A DNA stretch of 64,000 nt from an uncultured Oscillospiraceae bacterium (GCA_900764755.1 CAAFPE010000046.1:80872-144871), one strand, 5' to 3'. Shown: positions 15,867 through 25,867, counted from the stretch's first letter. Notes: generated by a model not told the origin, from the sequence alone. A program made the numbers and translations.

Positions 15867-17530
15867 ATGAAACAAGAGATCGACCATGAACTGATCCAGA
15901 GATGTATGGAGGGCGACTGGACTGAAGCTGACATTCTCCTTGGTGCGGTGGAGAAATGGAGCTACTATTTGTGCAGAAAGATGCTGCCCAATGAGGAGGA
16001 CGCGCGGGACGCGACTCAGGAGATCCTGCTGACCATCTATCAGAAGCTGGGGACCCTGAAGGCTCCGGAGGCCTTCTGGGGGTGGGTTCGTCAGACACGG
16101 TCAACCGATGCCGGAACCAGCTGACCCGAGGCCCCAAGGAGCAACCGATTCCGGAGGACAAGGAAGGCAACAGCCTTCTGGATACTTATGAGGACCTGGA
16201 TCAGCAGAAGGTGCCTGACCAGGCGCTAGACAATGCGGAGACACAGCGCATGATCCAGGAACTGGTGGATGGCTTGTCCCCGGAGCAGCGGATGAGCGTG
16301 TTGCTCTATTACTACGACGAGCGCAGTGTAAAAGAGATCGCCGAACTGATGGAGACCAGCGAGGGTACTGTTAAAAGCCGCCTGAACTACGCCCGCAAGG
16401 CCATCAAAACCGGTGTCGAGGAGTATGAAAAGCAGGGTATCAAGCTCTATGGCCTGTCGCCGCTGCCTTTCCTGCTGTATTTCCTGCGCCGAGAGGCCGA
16501 GCGCACTGCGCTGGACAGCGGGGCAGTACAGGCCATGGTGCAGAGTACGCTGGCGGCAGGAGGGACGGCAGCCGCTGCCGGTGGAGCCGGGGCGGCCGCA
16601 GGGGGCACCGCCGTATCTGCAGGCGGAGCCTCTGCAACGGCTGGCGGTGGAGCAGCAGCGGCTGCCACAATCAAAACGGCGGCGGCAGCCGCCGGCCACG
16701 GGCTGGCTGTGAAGGCTGCGGCTGTGGTGCTGGCCGGGACCGTGGCGGTGGGAGGCGGCTATACCGCCATGCACATGATCTCCTCCGCGCCCCAGGAGCC
16801 GGATGTGTCAGAGGCTTCCTCCCAGCAGGAGGAGATCCCAAATCCGGTCTCAGACCCGGAGGCGCCACGCAAGGCGGCGATGCTGGCCGCATTGGATGAG
16901 GCTGCTGACTGGGCGCTGTATGCGAAGCTCATCGACATGGACGGCGACGGCACAGAGGAACTGCTGATCGGCGGCGGACAACCCTCTGAATATGTGGGAG
17001 GAGATCGTGTTGGCTATGGCCTGATCGCCTACACCTGGGACGGCGAGACCCTGACGCCGGTCTCCCTGTGCAAAAAGACCATGCCCGACCTGGATGAGGA
17101 GGTTGCACTCTTCCGCCGCACGACCACAGGCGAGATCTATGTGGGCTATACAAGTCATACTAGTAATCAAGACCTTCGCCTGGAGGCCCTGTCCGGGTGT
17201 GTACGTTTGAGTGGGAATTTTGATCCGGATTATACATTCTACGAATATGAGGAGCCCTTTAACCGTGTTTTTGCTGACCCTGCGCCCCCAACGGTGGCTC
17301 AGAGCGTCTATGAACAGCATCTGGACAAATTTAAGGAGATCGAACGGATCATCGGCGTCGACTATGACGTTGATCCTGAGCAGGCCATGCTAGAAATTGA
17401 TTGGCCACGTTATTGGAATCCTGATGAGTCCTACGGCGATGTGGTGGAGCAGCGTCCCCCGCTGCTGAAGATCTCGTCCACGCTGGAGACAGTGAGAGAA
17501 CAACTGCAACCTGCTGAGACAGCAGCATAA
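15867..17530 (+). pseudogene. Membrane-fused sigma-70-family factor, frameshifted
   Basis: Residues 1-75 of the first frame form sigma region 2 (LLGAVEKWSYYLCRKMLPNEEDARDATQEI in pieces). Near 16100 the frame breaks. The other frame continues with VNRCRNQL and a region 4 helix-turn-helix (EIAELMETSEGTVKSRLNYA). Restoring one lost base would join them as VRQ-x-TVNRC. After region 4 come an Ala/Gly-rich linker of about 100 residues, one membrane helix near 16720-16780, and an outer domain of about 230 residues with a DMDGDGTEEL acidic loop. The protein would place a sigma factor and a sensor in one chain. No slippery heptamer is seen, so loss of function or a sequencing error is likelier than programmed shifting. 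Confidence 0.7.
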
Positions 17531-17555
17531 AATATTGTGAAGGGAGAAAAGAAAC

Positions 17556-18588
17556 ATGAAAAAGAAAACGATCAGAGGCTATGACACGCTGGGCAGTCCG
17601 GAGGTGACGGTGGACTGGGACGGTGTCTCTGATAAACTCTTCGGCAAGGGAGGGGCCACTGTTGACCCGGACCATATCATCGAACTCGACTATGAAAACG
17701 TCAATGACCTGTGTAACGGCGAAAATTTTACGATCAATGTCATCATCGATGAATACGATGCAGAGCGCTATGAAGTTGCTGTAAAGGAAAGTCAGCTTAC
17801 ATATAAGGTCAAAGGCTTGACAGAAGCGAAAAAGGTGGATGTATTCCAGTCACTTGACGTTTCCTTCAGCGGATTTGAGCCGGAAGGTGAGGTGTCGCTG
17901 GAAAACACGGCAACTGATCCCTTCCTGCAGAATGTGGTATATACAGTGGAACGCCACGGCGGACTGAAAAACGGAGATGTCATCACCGTAAAAGCGAATT
18001 ATAAACCCACAACGGTAGAGCAGTATGGCTGCATTGCCCAGGAGAGGACGCATCAGTATACTGTGGAAGGCTTAGGAGCATATCTTTTTGACCGCAGTCA
18101 GCTGGACCGTGCGTGGCTGGATACCATGGTGGAGGCCGGCGCACAGACGATTGAAATGTATTCAGACGATAGTAACAGTGCCCCTGAGATCTTTGTTCAG
18201 ATGCTCTCCCCGAATATCAAGACCATTGGAGCCTCAGTGTTATCGAGGACTACGGTGAAGCGGTTCCCACAGGTGATGTATGCTTTTTTGACCCGAAAGA
18301 CGGAAGCAGAGCATCCACGCCGGCAGTCATCGTTGTTTTTGAGTGTCCCGTAAAGCTGACATCAGTAGGAACATATACAGAGGAGCCGGAGCAGCTGCTG
18401 TTTGATGGCACCTATTATTTTGGGGTTGGATTTCATGAACTGCGTACCGGTCCGGATGGAACAAAATATGCAGACGAGAATCTGTTCCTGACGTATAGAA
18501 GCGCAAACAAAGATGAGTTGTATGAGATATACCGCAAGAATCTTTCGAACTCGTATGTGTTCTATGAGCTGATCGAGATCAAAATGTG
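17556..18588 (+). pseudogene. Beta-rich protein of unknown function, frameshifted
   Basis: The first frame runs 265 codons to 18353, but its last 40 residues look unnatural. From about 18240 another frame continues a sensible protein (VIEDYGEAVPTGDVCFF to YELIEIKM) up to a stop at 18588. Restoring one base near 18238 would give about 343 residues. The segment around residues 85-150 (DVSFSGFEPEGEVSL, GLKNGDVITVKANY) resembles a beta-sandwich repeat found in membrane zinc-ribbon proteins of Firmicutes. No signal peptide or membrane helix is present, so the N-terminus may also be cut. It lies 25 bases after the sigma gene with ribosome site GAAGGGAG. Confidence 0.6.
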
Positions 18589-18627
18589 ACCTCATGGACT
18601 TGAACAGTGATCATGGAGGTAACTGAT

Positions 18628-19545
18628 ATGAAAAAACGGATCCTATCCTTTCTTCTGACTCTGACGCTTCTGTGCAGTCTGCTGGCCGTTCCGGTGTCGG
18701 CGGTCGGTACGACCCCGTTTTCCTGTCCGCGCTGCAGCAGCCGGACCTGCACTGAGCGCATTGAAGCACCTACCTGTACAGAATCCGGCGGTTTTTATTG
18801 CACCTGCACCGCCTGTGGTTTTGAGATCATGATGGTCGGATCCGGCTATAATGAATACCATAAGCCCGCGTTGGGGCACGACTATCAAAATGGTGTCTGC
18901 TCGCGCTGCGGGGAAGAGGATCCGGATGCAGAGCCGGAGCAGCTGGAACCCCATGTTCACGATTGGGAAACGACCGTTCAAAAGCAGACCTGTGAGCAGG
19001 ATGGTGTGACAACTCGTACCTGCCGGAGCTGTGGTCTGCAGGAGGAAATTGCACGCTCTACTGCCAAGGGGCACTATTATATCTTTAAGAAACGCAGCCA
19101 GGATGAACAGGGACCTTACAGACTCTATGCCTGCTCTATATGTCACCAGACCCGCAAAGAGTATTATGAAACCGAAGTCAAGCCCGATAGCGGTACTGGT
19201 ACCACGCATATATGGGAAACCACTACCATCCCATCCACCTGCACCCAACTGGGGAAAAAGATCAAGACCTGCACCCGCTGCGGCGCGGAGGAGACCGAGC
19301 CGCTGCGCACGCTGGCTGCGCACCGGTGGCACAGCGACTATACTCCGCTCACCTGTGAAAGGGACGGCGTTATGAGCCGGACCTGCACAGTCTGCGGAAA
19401 GGAAGAGATCACAAAGACCTATCCCACGACTGGGCACCAGTATACTGAGCAGATCATCCGCCCCGCCACTGCGGAGCGGGAGGGCATGAAAAAGCTGACC
19501 TGTACCCGCTGCGGCGATGCCCACCAGTATTCTGGCCAACAGTAA
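18628..19545 (+). CDS. Secreted Cys-rich repeat protein, truncated front half of a surface protein
   Basis: The ORF encodes 305 residues from the ATG at 18628 (GGAGGT 7 bases upstream). The signal peptide is MKKRILSFLLTLTLL followed by a VSA cleavage site. Five to six repeats of about 45 residues follow, each with CxxCG-type pairs (CSRCGEE, CRSCGLQ, CTRCGAEE, CTVCGKEE) and HxW motifs, likely small metal-binding ribbons. The last residues (DAHQYSGQQ) appear to be out-of-frame coding of the next gene. A deletion therefore seems to have joined this gene to a following CHAP domain out of frame. It was probably once one protein with 19517-21421. Confidence 0.65.
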   Translation: MKKRILSFLLTLTLLCSLLAVPVSAVGTTPFSCPRCSSRTCTERIEAPTCTESGGFYCTCTACGFEIMMVGSGYNEYHKPALGHDYQNGVCSRCGEEDPDAEPEQLEPHVHDWETTVQKQTCEQDGVTTRTCRSCGLQEEIARSTAKGHYYIFKKRSQDEQGPYRLYACSICHQTRKEYYETEVKPDSGTGTTHIWETTTIPSTCTQLGKKIKTCTRCGAEETEPLRTLAAHRWHSDYTPLTCERDGVMSRTCTVCGKEEITKTYPTTGHQYTEQIIRPATAEREGMKKLTCTRCGDAHQYSGQQ

Positions 19546-21421
19546 GGGCGCAAATGTCAAGACCTTTGCAGCGCCCTATCACCACTGGGATGAGACGGTA
19601 TATGCCGGGGGCAGCTATACGCCACAGGCAGGCGATCTGGCGCTGTTTGCCTGGTCGGGAACCTCGGAGACCGCCGCTTCCCTGAGCCATACTGCGATCG
19701 TTCACAGTGTCAAACAGTCCGGCAGCAGGATCCTGCTCACCGTCGTACATGGAAATTCCGGCAACGAGGTATGCAAGAAAACCTTTACCGTGGACGCCGC
19801 AGATGGAGCGGTGAGCGGCGGAAAGATCGTATACTTTGTGGCTCCGAACTATTCCGAAGGCGAAGCCGGTGACGCGGGTGTGAATGCCGGAAAAGACCGA
19901 AAGAGCGGCAGCACCGGCATGAAGAAACTCTCTCAGTCGGAGATCACCCAGCTGCTGGCGGACAACCCTCTGGATCTGTCGGACAATGTATTTGAGTCCA
20001 CACCCTCCTGTACAGCGCCCTTTGCCGCCGGAGCCGTCAAGACCGAAGCCCTGCAGGCCGCCGCGGACCGCTTGAACGCCCTGCGCCGGATCGCCGGACT
20101 GCCTGCTGTGAAGCTGGATCAGTCCCTGTGTGAAAATGCCCAGTACGGCGCGGTCATTCAGGGCTATTACGGGGCGCTGAACCACCATCCCTCCAAGCCT
20201 TCCGGCATGAGCGACACATTCTATCAGCGCGCGTATGAAGCTTCCTCCAGCAGCAACCTCTCCGCCGGGCGGACACTGACCACCGCGGTGGACAACTGGA
20301 TGGATGACAGCGACCACACCAATATAGACCGCCTGGACCATCGCCGCTGGCAGCTGAATCCGGCCATGGGAAAGGTAGGGTTTGGATATGCGGAGGCCAG
20401 TACCCGGTACCACACTTATCTGGCTGAAAAGGTATTTGATAAGAGCGGCAGCGGCTGTGACTACGACTTTATCTCCTGGCCTGCCTCCGGAAATTTCCCT
20501 GTGAAGCTATTCAACAAAGACGCCGCATGGAGTGTCTCCCTGAACCCGATGGAGTATCAGACGCCCCGCCAGTCTGATCTGACGGTGACGCTGACGCGGG
20601 AAGCCGACGGAAAGGTCTGGACCTTCCGCGGCAGCAGCTATGCTCCGGCGGACTCCGGAAACTATTTCCGAGTGGATACCGTCGGCTACGGCATCCCCAA
20701 CTGCATCATCTTCCGGCCGGATGGGATCCGAAATTATGACGGGATCTATACGGTGGAGATCCAGGGCCTGAAATCCAGAAATGGACAGAGCGTCAAGGAT
20801 TTTGTGTATCAGGTGGAGTTCTTTGGTTCCGATTCCCAGGACCGTCCTTCTGTACCAGGACAGCCCGAAAAGCCTGCACAGCCGGAACAGCCGGGGCAGG
20901 GGACGGGCTTCCGGGATGTGCTGGCCAACGCCTACTATGCAGATGTGGTGACCTGGGCAGTCAAGGAGGGGATCACCTCCGGCACCTCCGCCACCACCTT
21001 CAGCCCCAACGCATCCTGCACCCGCGCCCAGATGGTGACCTTCCTGTGGCGGGCTAACGGCTCCCCCAGGGCCGCCAAGGCCAATCCCTTTACCGATGTG
21101 AGCAAGAACGCCTATTACTACGACGCGGTGCTGTGGGCCGCTGAGAAGGGGATCACCAGCGGTACGACGGCCACCACCTTCAGCCCGGACGCAACGCTGA
21201 CCCGCGGCCAGACTGTGACCTTCCTGTGGCAGGCCAATGGTTCTCCGGCCGCCTCCGGCAGCAGCTTCGGTGATGTGGCCTCGAATGCCTACTACGCCAA
21301 GCCTGTGTCCTGGGCCGTGTCTCATGGCATCACCGCCGGTACCGGCGGCAACAGCTTCAGCCCGAACGCGAACTGCACCCGTGCCCAGATCGTGACCTTT
21401 ATGTATCGGGACGCGCAGTAG
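19517..21421 (+). pseudogene. CHAP (cut) - CAP - three SLH repeat cell-surface protein, lacking its front
   Basis: The 634-codon frame begins inside a CHAP amidase domain. The His half is present (SHTAIVHSV, HGNSGNEV, about residues 57-82) but the catalytic Cys segment that should precede VPTSIL-like sequence is missing. Residues about 165-290 form a CAP/SCP domain (NHHPSKPSGMSDTFYQRAYE, DHTNIDRLDHRRWQLNP). A beta region and a Pro/Glu linker (PEKPAQPEQPGQG) lead to three SLH repeats (about 475-634) that bind cell-wall polymer. There is no signal peptide and no ribosome site at the ATG. It overlaps the preceding ORF by 29 bases in another frame. The product may not be made. Confidence 0.7.
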
Positions 21422-21441
21422 AATCCAACCAAATAACGACC

Positions 21442-21494
21442 CAAAACAGAAGGAGGAGGGAACGGCACAGCCGTTCCCTCCTCCTTCTGTTTTG
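21442..21494. terminator. Long perfect hairpin after the surface-protein locus
   Basis: Two perfect 25-base arms (21442-21466 and 21470-21494) enclose only ACA. The 3' side contains TTCTGTTTTG, so it can end plus-strand transcripts. Symmetry lets it also serve the minus-strand lipoprotein gene. Confidence 0.85.
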
Positions 21495-21618
21495 CAGAGC
21501 TGGTCAAACGTGGTTTCTCTCGGTAAACCGTTGACGGGTTTTCCGCAGAAATCGGGAATTGACTCTGCACTTTGTTTCGGGGCGGCGGGGAAGGGGCAGA
21601 ATGGAAAATGAACTGTCG

Positions 21619-22326
21619 TCAGACGAGAAAATCGTCCCAGAATAGCTCATAGTATCGATATTCCGGGTCATTTTCCGTGCGGGCCAGGAGAAAATACCGG
21701 AGATACCGTCCCTCGTCCAGCTGGGGGCCCGACTCCAGGGCGGCTTCGGAGTATTTCCAGTCCAGATCGGCCTCTACAACAGCGTATTCTGTCAGGTCAT
21801 AGGTGTCCAGCAGTTCCAGGATGTTCTCCTTGCAATGCTCCTGGACCCGGTTTAGATCCTCACGGGTCAGGGTGGTCAGTCGGTGGAGGACGACCTCGGT
21901 CATATAGCACCCGTCCCGGAACTGGGACGCTTCATTCCGGAGCACGCCGTTCAGAGTCTCGTTGGTTCCGGCCAGTTCCAGACGTCCGTCGAAATCGGCG
22001 GCCGCCTCCAGGTGATGCAGCTGATAGACCAGATATTCCAGCTCATTGTCTATACTGTCCTCCAGGATCAGGGTCCGGTCATCATACCGGACCCGGGGCT
22101 CCAGATCCAGGTCCAGCATGGGCAGGGCCTCCACATCTGCGTAGCGCTCTGTGAGCAGCCCGGGATCCGCTGTGACGGAGGGGGCTGGATCGGAGAAAGA
22201 GACGGCAGGCGGCTCCGGCAGGGGGGAGGACTGGGAAGAAAAGGAACTGGAAGGGGGGATCTGGGCACAGCCTGCAAGGAGTGTGGCGGACAGGGTGAGA
22301 AGGGCCGGGGATTTTAGGCGCTTCAT
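21619..22326 (-). CDS. Predicted lipoprotein of unknown function
   Basis: The protein is 235 residues from the ATG at 22326 with AAGGAGG upstream. A lipoprotein signal ends in LLAGC with Cys20 as the lipid anchor. A Ser/Pro-rich spacer (about 24-55) is followed by an acidic, mainly helical domain with many Glu/Asp and Tyr residues (DNELEYLVYQLHHLE, YRYYELFWDDF). I do not recognise the family. It stands alone on the minus strand with its own promoter at 22383-22411 and is divergent from the M50 protease gene. Confidence 0.75.
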   Translation of the reverse strand: MKRLKSPALLTLSATLLAGCAQIPPSSSFSSQSSPLPEPPAVSFSDPAPSVTADPGLLTERYADVEALPMLDLDLEPRVRYDDRTLILEDSIDNELEYLVYQLHHLEAAADFDGRLELAGTNETLNGVLRNEASQFRDGCYMTEVVLHRLTTLTREDLNRVQEHCKENILELLDTYDLTEYAVVEADLDWKYSEAALESGPQLDEGRYLRYFLLARTENDPEYRYYELFWDDFLV

Positions 22327-22382
22327 GGGATGACCTCCTTTTTGGCGTTGAGGGGGGAAAGTGAATACTAGCTTCTGAACCA

Positions 22383-22411
22383 AGTGTAACATCAGGGGGG
22401 CGGCAGTGCAA
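22383..22411 (-). promoter_or_regulatory. Promoter of the lipoprotein gene
   Basis: On the minus strand TTGCAC (22406-22411) and TACACT (22383-22388) are 17 bases apart, about 57 bases before the start codon. Confidence 0.6.
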
Positions 22412-22471
22412 GACAGATCTGGTTACAGATGTGGGGGGACGAACCATTTGAGCTCCATTTGCAACTCCACC

Positions 22472-22500
22472 TTGTCAATCACGCTCGAAATTGTTATAAT
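22472..22500 (+). promoter_or_regulatory. Sigma-A promoter of the M50-scpAB operon
   Basis: TTGTCA (22472-22477) and TATAAT (22495-22500) are 17 bases apart, 36 bases before the M50 gene. It probably drives the tightly packed genes to rluB. Confidence 0.8.
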
Positions 22501-22535
22501 AAAGTGATTTTGGTTCCAAAGGAGTGGGAGCGGCT

Positions 22536-23222
22536 ATGGGCGCGCTGACCGGATTGATCGAACACATGGACTGGATGAGTATGCTGCTCTTCCTGATGAG
22601 CGGCGCGGCCTGCCTGATCTGCCTGACGGTCCACGAACTGGCCCACGGCCTGGCCGCCTACCGGCTGGGGGATCCGACGGCCAAGATCAATGGGCGGCTG
22701 ACTCTGAACCCCCTGTCCCACATCGACTGGATCGGACTGTTCCTGCTGCTGGCGGCGGGGGTGGGCTGGGCGAAGCCTGTGCCGGTGGATCTGCGGAATT
22801 TCCGCCGTCCCCGGCGGGACATGGCGCTCACTGCACTGGCTGGGCCGGGCTCCAATTTCCTGCTGGCGCTGGCGGCTCTGGGGGCGGGCTCTCTGGTGCT
22901 GCGCTTCTGGGGTGGGAGCCGGGCGGGGGCCTGCCTGCTGCTGTTCCTGTGCCAGATGGCGGTGCTGAGTGTGGGCCTGGGGCTGTTCAACCTGATCCCC
23001 CTGCCGCCGCTGGATGGCTCCAAGGTGCTGGACGTCCTGCTGCCGGAGCGGTGGTATCACCTAGTTCTCCGGTATGAGCGGTATCTGATGCTGGCGGTGG
23101 TGCTGCTGGCCTGGTCCGGCGCCTTCGGAGGCCCGCTGACAGTGGCTATGGAGCTGGTGCTGCGGGTGCTGTGCCGCGTGGCTCAGTTCCCCTTTGCCCT
23201 GGTGGAGTACTACTTTTTCTGA
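22536..23222 (+). CDS. Site-2-protease-like zinc metalloprotease (M50, YwhC/YdiL-type short form)
   Basis: The protein is 228 residues from the ATG at 22536; a GTG at 22524 overlaps the GGAG ribosome site. HELAH (33-37) and NLIPLPPLDGSKVL (about 152-165) supply the two halves of the M50 active site in a membrane protein of about five to six helices. The substrate is unknown; relatives cleave membrane-embedded proteins. It precedes scpA by 34 bases, a pairing often seen in Clostridia. No PDZ or CBS domain is present. Confidence 0.87.
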   Translation: MGALTGLIEHMDWMSMLLFLMSGAACLICLTVHELAHGLAAYRLGDPTAKINGRLTLNPLSHIDWIGLFLLLAAGVGWAKPVPVDLRNFRRPRRDMALTALAGPGSNFLLALAALGAGSLVLRFWGGSRAGACLLLFLCQMAVLSVGLGLFNLIPLPPLDGSKVLDVLLPERWYHLVLRYERYLMLAVVLLAWSGAFGGPLTVAMELVLRVLCRVAQFPFALVEYYFF

Positions 23223-23256
23223 TAATTTTACGGTGGTGCGGGAGGGAGGTGCGCCC

Positions 23257-24060
23257 ATGGACGGCCCCATCTATCACCTGGAGCGGGTGGTCAAGGTGAA
23301 AGCCGAGGATCTGGAGGATTTTGTGGGTCCTCTGGATCTGATCCTCCATCTGCTGAATAAAAACAAAATGGAGATCAAGGATATCCAGATCGCTCTGATC
23401 CTGGACCAGTACCTCCAGTGGATGTCCCAGCGGAAGGAACTGGATCTGGAGGTGGCCAGCGAGTTTGTCACCATGGCCTCCCACCTGGTCTATATCAAGA
23501 CCAGGATGCTGCTGTCCATTCATGATGAGGAAGCTCTGAGCGAGATGGAGCAGCTCATTGCCACCCTGGAGGCCCACCAGAGGAATGAGAGCTATCTGAA
23601 GATTCGGGAGGTGATCCCTCAGCTGGACCAGCAGTACAGCGTGGGCCGGGACTGCCTTACCAAGGCGCCGGAGGCGATTCGTCCAGACCGAAGCTACCGC
23701 TATGTCCACCCCAAGGAGGACCTGCTCCGGGCCATGCAGGCGGTGCTGAGCCGCACAGGCCACAAGCTGCCCCCGCCGGTATCCGCCTTCCAGGGCATCG
23801 TGGGGCGGGAGCCCTATCCCGTGGTGGAAAAGGCTTCGGAGCTGCTCCAGCGGCTGCTCCATCTGGGGGTGGCCCGGTTTCGGGCCCTGTTCCGGGGCAG
23901 TCGGAGCCGCTCGGAGGTGGTGGCCACATTTTTGGCGGTGCTGGAGCTGTGCAAGGACCGGCGGCTGCGCCTAGCGGGGACGGCGGAGGACTGCACCGTG
24001 ACCTGTACCGGGCCGGGGGAGGAAACAGAGTCCGGAACAACAGAACGGATAGAGGACTGA
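23257..24060 (+). CDS. scpA: Segregation and condensation protein A
   Basis: The protein is 267 residues from the ATG at 23257, preceded by GGGAGGGAGG. It begins with the kleisin pattern VKAEDLEDFVGPLDLILHLLNKNKMEI, typical of ScpA. A C-terminal winged-helix region follows (about 190-250) that would bind SMC heads. ScpA links SMC and ScpB in the condensin that separates chromosomes. scpB follows after 22 bases. Confidence 0.94.
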   Translation: MDGPIYHLERVVKVKAEDLEDFVGPLDLILHLLNKNKMEIKDIQIALILDQYLQWMSQRKELDLEVASEFVTMASHLVYIKTRMLLSIHDEEALSEMEQLIATLEAHQRNESYLKIREVIPQLDQQYSVGRDCLTKAPEAIRPDRSYRYVHPKEDLLRAMQAVLSRTGHKLPPPVSAFQGIVGREPYPVVEKASELLQRLLHLGVARFRALFRGSRSRSEVVATFLAVLELCKDRRLRLAGTAEDCTVTCTGPGEETESGTTERIED

Positions 24061-24082
24061 AGCAGAGAGAGGGGGGAGCGTT

Positions 24083-24703
24083 TTGGATCTGAAGGAACTG
24101 GAGGCAGCGCTGGAGGGCGTTCTGTTTGCCGCTGGGGAGCCGGTGGGAGTGGAGCGGCTGTGCCTGGGGCTGGAGACCGACCGGCCCACCCTGGACGCCG
24201 CAGCCCAGCGGCTGATGGACCGGTACCGCTATGAGAGGCGGGGCATCCGGCTGCTGCGGCTGGATGCCAGCTATCAGCTTTGCTCCGCGCCGGAGCAGGC
24301 GGACTGCATCCGCAGGACACTGGAGGGCCGCAAGCCCGCCCGGCTGTCCCAGCCCGCCCTGGAGGTGCTGGCCATCATTGCCTATTACCAGCCGGTGACC
24401 CGTGCCTATGTGGACCAGGTCCGGGGGGTGGACAGCGCCTATACTGTGGGGCTGCTACTGGAGCGGGAGTTGATTGAGGAGAGCGGCCGACTGGCGGTGC
24501 CCGGCCGGCCCATCCTCTACCGCACCACCCGGAATTTCCTGCGCTCCTTCGGGCTGAGCAGCCTGGAGGATCTGCCGGAGCTGCCTGCCGCCAGCCGGGA
24601 GGGGGAGCAGATGGCTCTGGAGCTGGAGGCCCGGGTGGCCCAGCTGAAGGCGGAGGAGAACAGATCGGAGGGGCTGGAGCTTTCCGGGGAGCGTGAACCA
24701 TGA
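24083..24703 (+). CDS. scpB: Segregation and condensation protein B
   Basis: The protein is 206 residues and starts with TTG at 24083, 6 bases after GGGGGGAG. Two winged-helix domains are visible, with the family segment LSQPALEVLAIIAYYQPVTR near residue 92. ScpB dimers bind ScpA in the SMC complex. The C-terminal tail is rich in Glu. It overlaps the next gene by 4 bases (ATGA). Confidence 0.94.
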   Translation: MDLKELEAALEGVLFAAGEPVGVERLCLGLETDRPTLDAAAQRLMDRYRYERRGIRLLRLDASYQLCSAPEQADCIRRTLEGRKPARLSQPALEVLAIIAYYQPVTRAYVDQVRGVDSAYTVGLLLERELIEESGRLAVPGRPILYRTTRNFLRSFGLSSLEDLPELPAASREGEQMALELEARVAQLKAEENRSEGLELSGEREP

Positions 24704-25332
24704 TGTGGGCGGTGCTGGCCGCTGTCCTGGCGGCGCTGTTCCTGCTGGGAGGGCTCCGTGTGGGGCTCCGGGGGGAGTACACCCCGGAGACGGCGGGGGC
24801 CTGGCTCCGGATCGGGCCGGCAGAACTCCGCCTCTTTCCCAGACCGGCAGGGAAAAAGCTGGATCGTCCGAAAGAGGTGCAGCAGGACAGGCCCTCCGGC
24901 GGGAAGCAGTCCCGTCCCCCCTTTTTGTCCAGACGGGGACTGATGGAACTGGGACGTCGTCTGTTCCCTCTGCTGCTGGAGGCGGCGGGGCAGTTTCGCA
25001 GAAAACTCCAGGTCGACGAACTGCGCCTGCGCCTGGTGGCCGGGGCCTCAGACCCGGCGGACGCCGCCCTGCGGTACGGCCAGGCCAATGCCCTGCTGGG
25101 GGGGATCTGGCAGCCGGTGACCCGAGCCTTTCATGTTAAGGATGGCCGGGCCCGGGTGGAGGTGGACTTTGACCGGACGGAGCCCGCGCTGTACGGGCGG
25201 GTATCCCTGTCCCTGACAGTGGGACAGCTGGCGATCCTGGGCCTGGGCTTCGGCCTGAGGGCCCTGCGCGTCCTGCTGGCCGTGCGCCGGGAGGACCGGC
25301 AGCGGACCGGACAACAAAGCGCCGCTGCGTGA
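24700..25332 (+). CDS. DUF2953-like membrane-anchored protein
   Basis: The protein is 210 residues. An N-terminal membrane helix (about 2-20) is followed by a Lys/Pro-rich loop, a central domain with VDELRLRLVAGASDPADAAL near residue 108, and a second hydrophobic stretch near 165-190. This matches the DUF2953 layout, a family commonly next to gerW (ytfJ) in spore formers, as here. Its function is unknown. Start and scpB stop overlap. Confidence 0.8.
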   Translation: MMWAVLAAVLAALFLLGGLRVGLRGEYTPETAGAWLRIGPAELRLFPRPAGKKLDRPKEVQQDRPSGGKQSRPPFLSRRGLMELGRRLFPLLLEAAGQFRRKLQVDELRLRLVAGASDPADAALRYGQANALLGGIWQPVTRAFHVKDGRARVEVDFDRTEPALYGRVSLSLTVGQLAILGLGFGLRALRVLLAVRREDRQRTGQQSAAA

Positions 25333-25447
25333 TCCGGAGCGGTGGAGTGAAATGAGACTGGAGCGCGGCAGAGGGGGAGAACGTGAGACTCTCCCGGGGC
25401 CGGAGCCCATAGCATGAAGCAAAACGCGAAGAAAGGCGGCATGAACA

Positions 25448-25867
25448 ATGGAAAAGCAGCATCCTCTTACCGATCTGATGGGAACAGCTATGGAGAAGAT
25501 CCACACCATGGTGGACGCCAATACCATCATCGGCACCCCCATCCAGACGGGGGACGTGACCCTGATCCCGGTGTCCCGGTTGTCCTTCGGCATCGCCAGC
25601 GGCGGCAGTGACTTCACCACGAAAAATCAGAAGCCGGAGGCGGACAACAGCTTCGGCGGCGGCAGCGGAGCCAGCGCCAAGCTGGAACCGGTGGCCTTCC
25701 TCATCATCCGGGGGGAGAGCGTAAAGCTGCTGCCGGTGGCGCCTCCTCCGGCCACCACGGTGGATCGGGTCATCGAGGCGGTCCCCGAGGTGGTGGATAA
25801 GGTGACAGAGTTTTGGGAGAAGCAGCAGGAGAAAAAGGGGCAGCCTGACCCGGACGTGGTGGAATAA
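25448..25867 (+). CDS. gerW: Spore protein GerW (YtfJ family)
   Basis: The protein is 139 residues with the YtfJ pattern: MEKIHTMVDANTIIGTPI near the start, then TLIPVSRLSFGIASGGSDF and a Gly-rich loop, then the VAFLIIRGESVKLLPV strand. GerW is a spore inner protein needed for full germination response in B. subtilis. The ATG at 25448 has AAAGGCGG about 11 bases upstream. A short 115-base gap separates it from the DUF2953 gene. Confidence 0.9.
   Translation: MEKQHPLTDLMGTAMEKIHTMVDANTIIGTPIQTGDVTLIPVSRLSFGIASGGSDFTTKNQKPEADNSFGGGSGASAKLEPVAFLIIRGESVKLLPVAPPPATTVDRVIEAVPEVVDKVTEFWEKQQEKKGQPDPDVVE

Noticed and set aside
16090..16110. Programmed frameshift in the sigma-like gene
   Set aside because: No slippery heptamer, stop-codon context or downstream stem-loop was seen at the break; a one-base loss is simpler.
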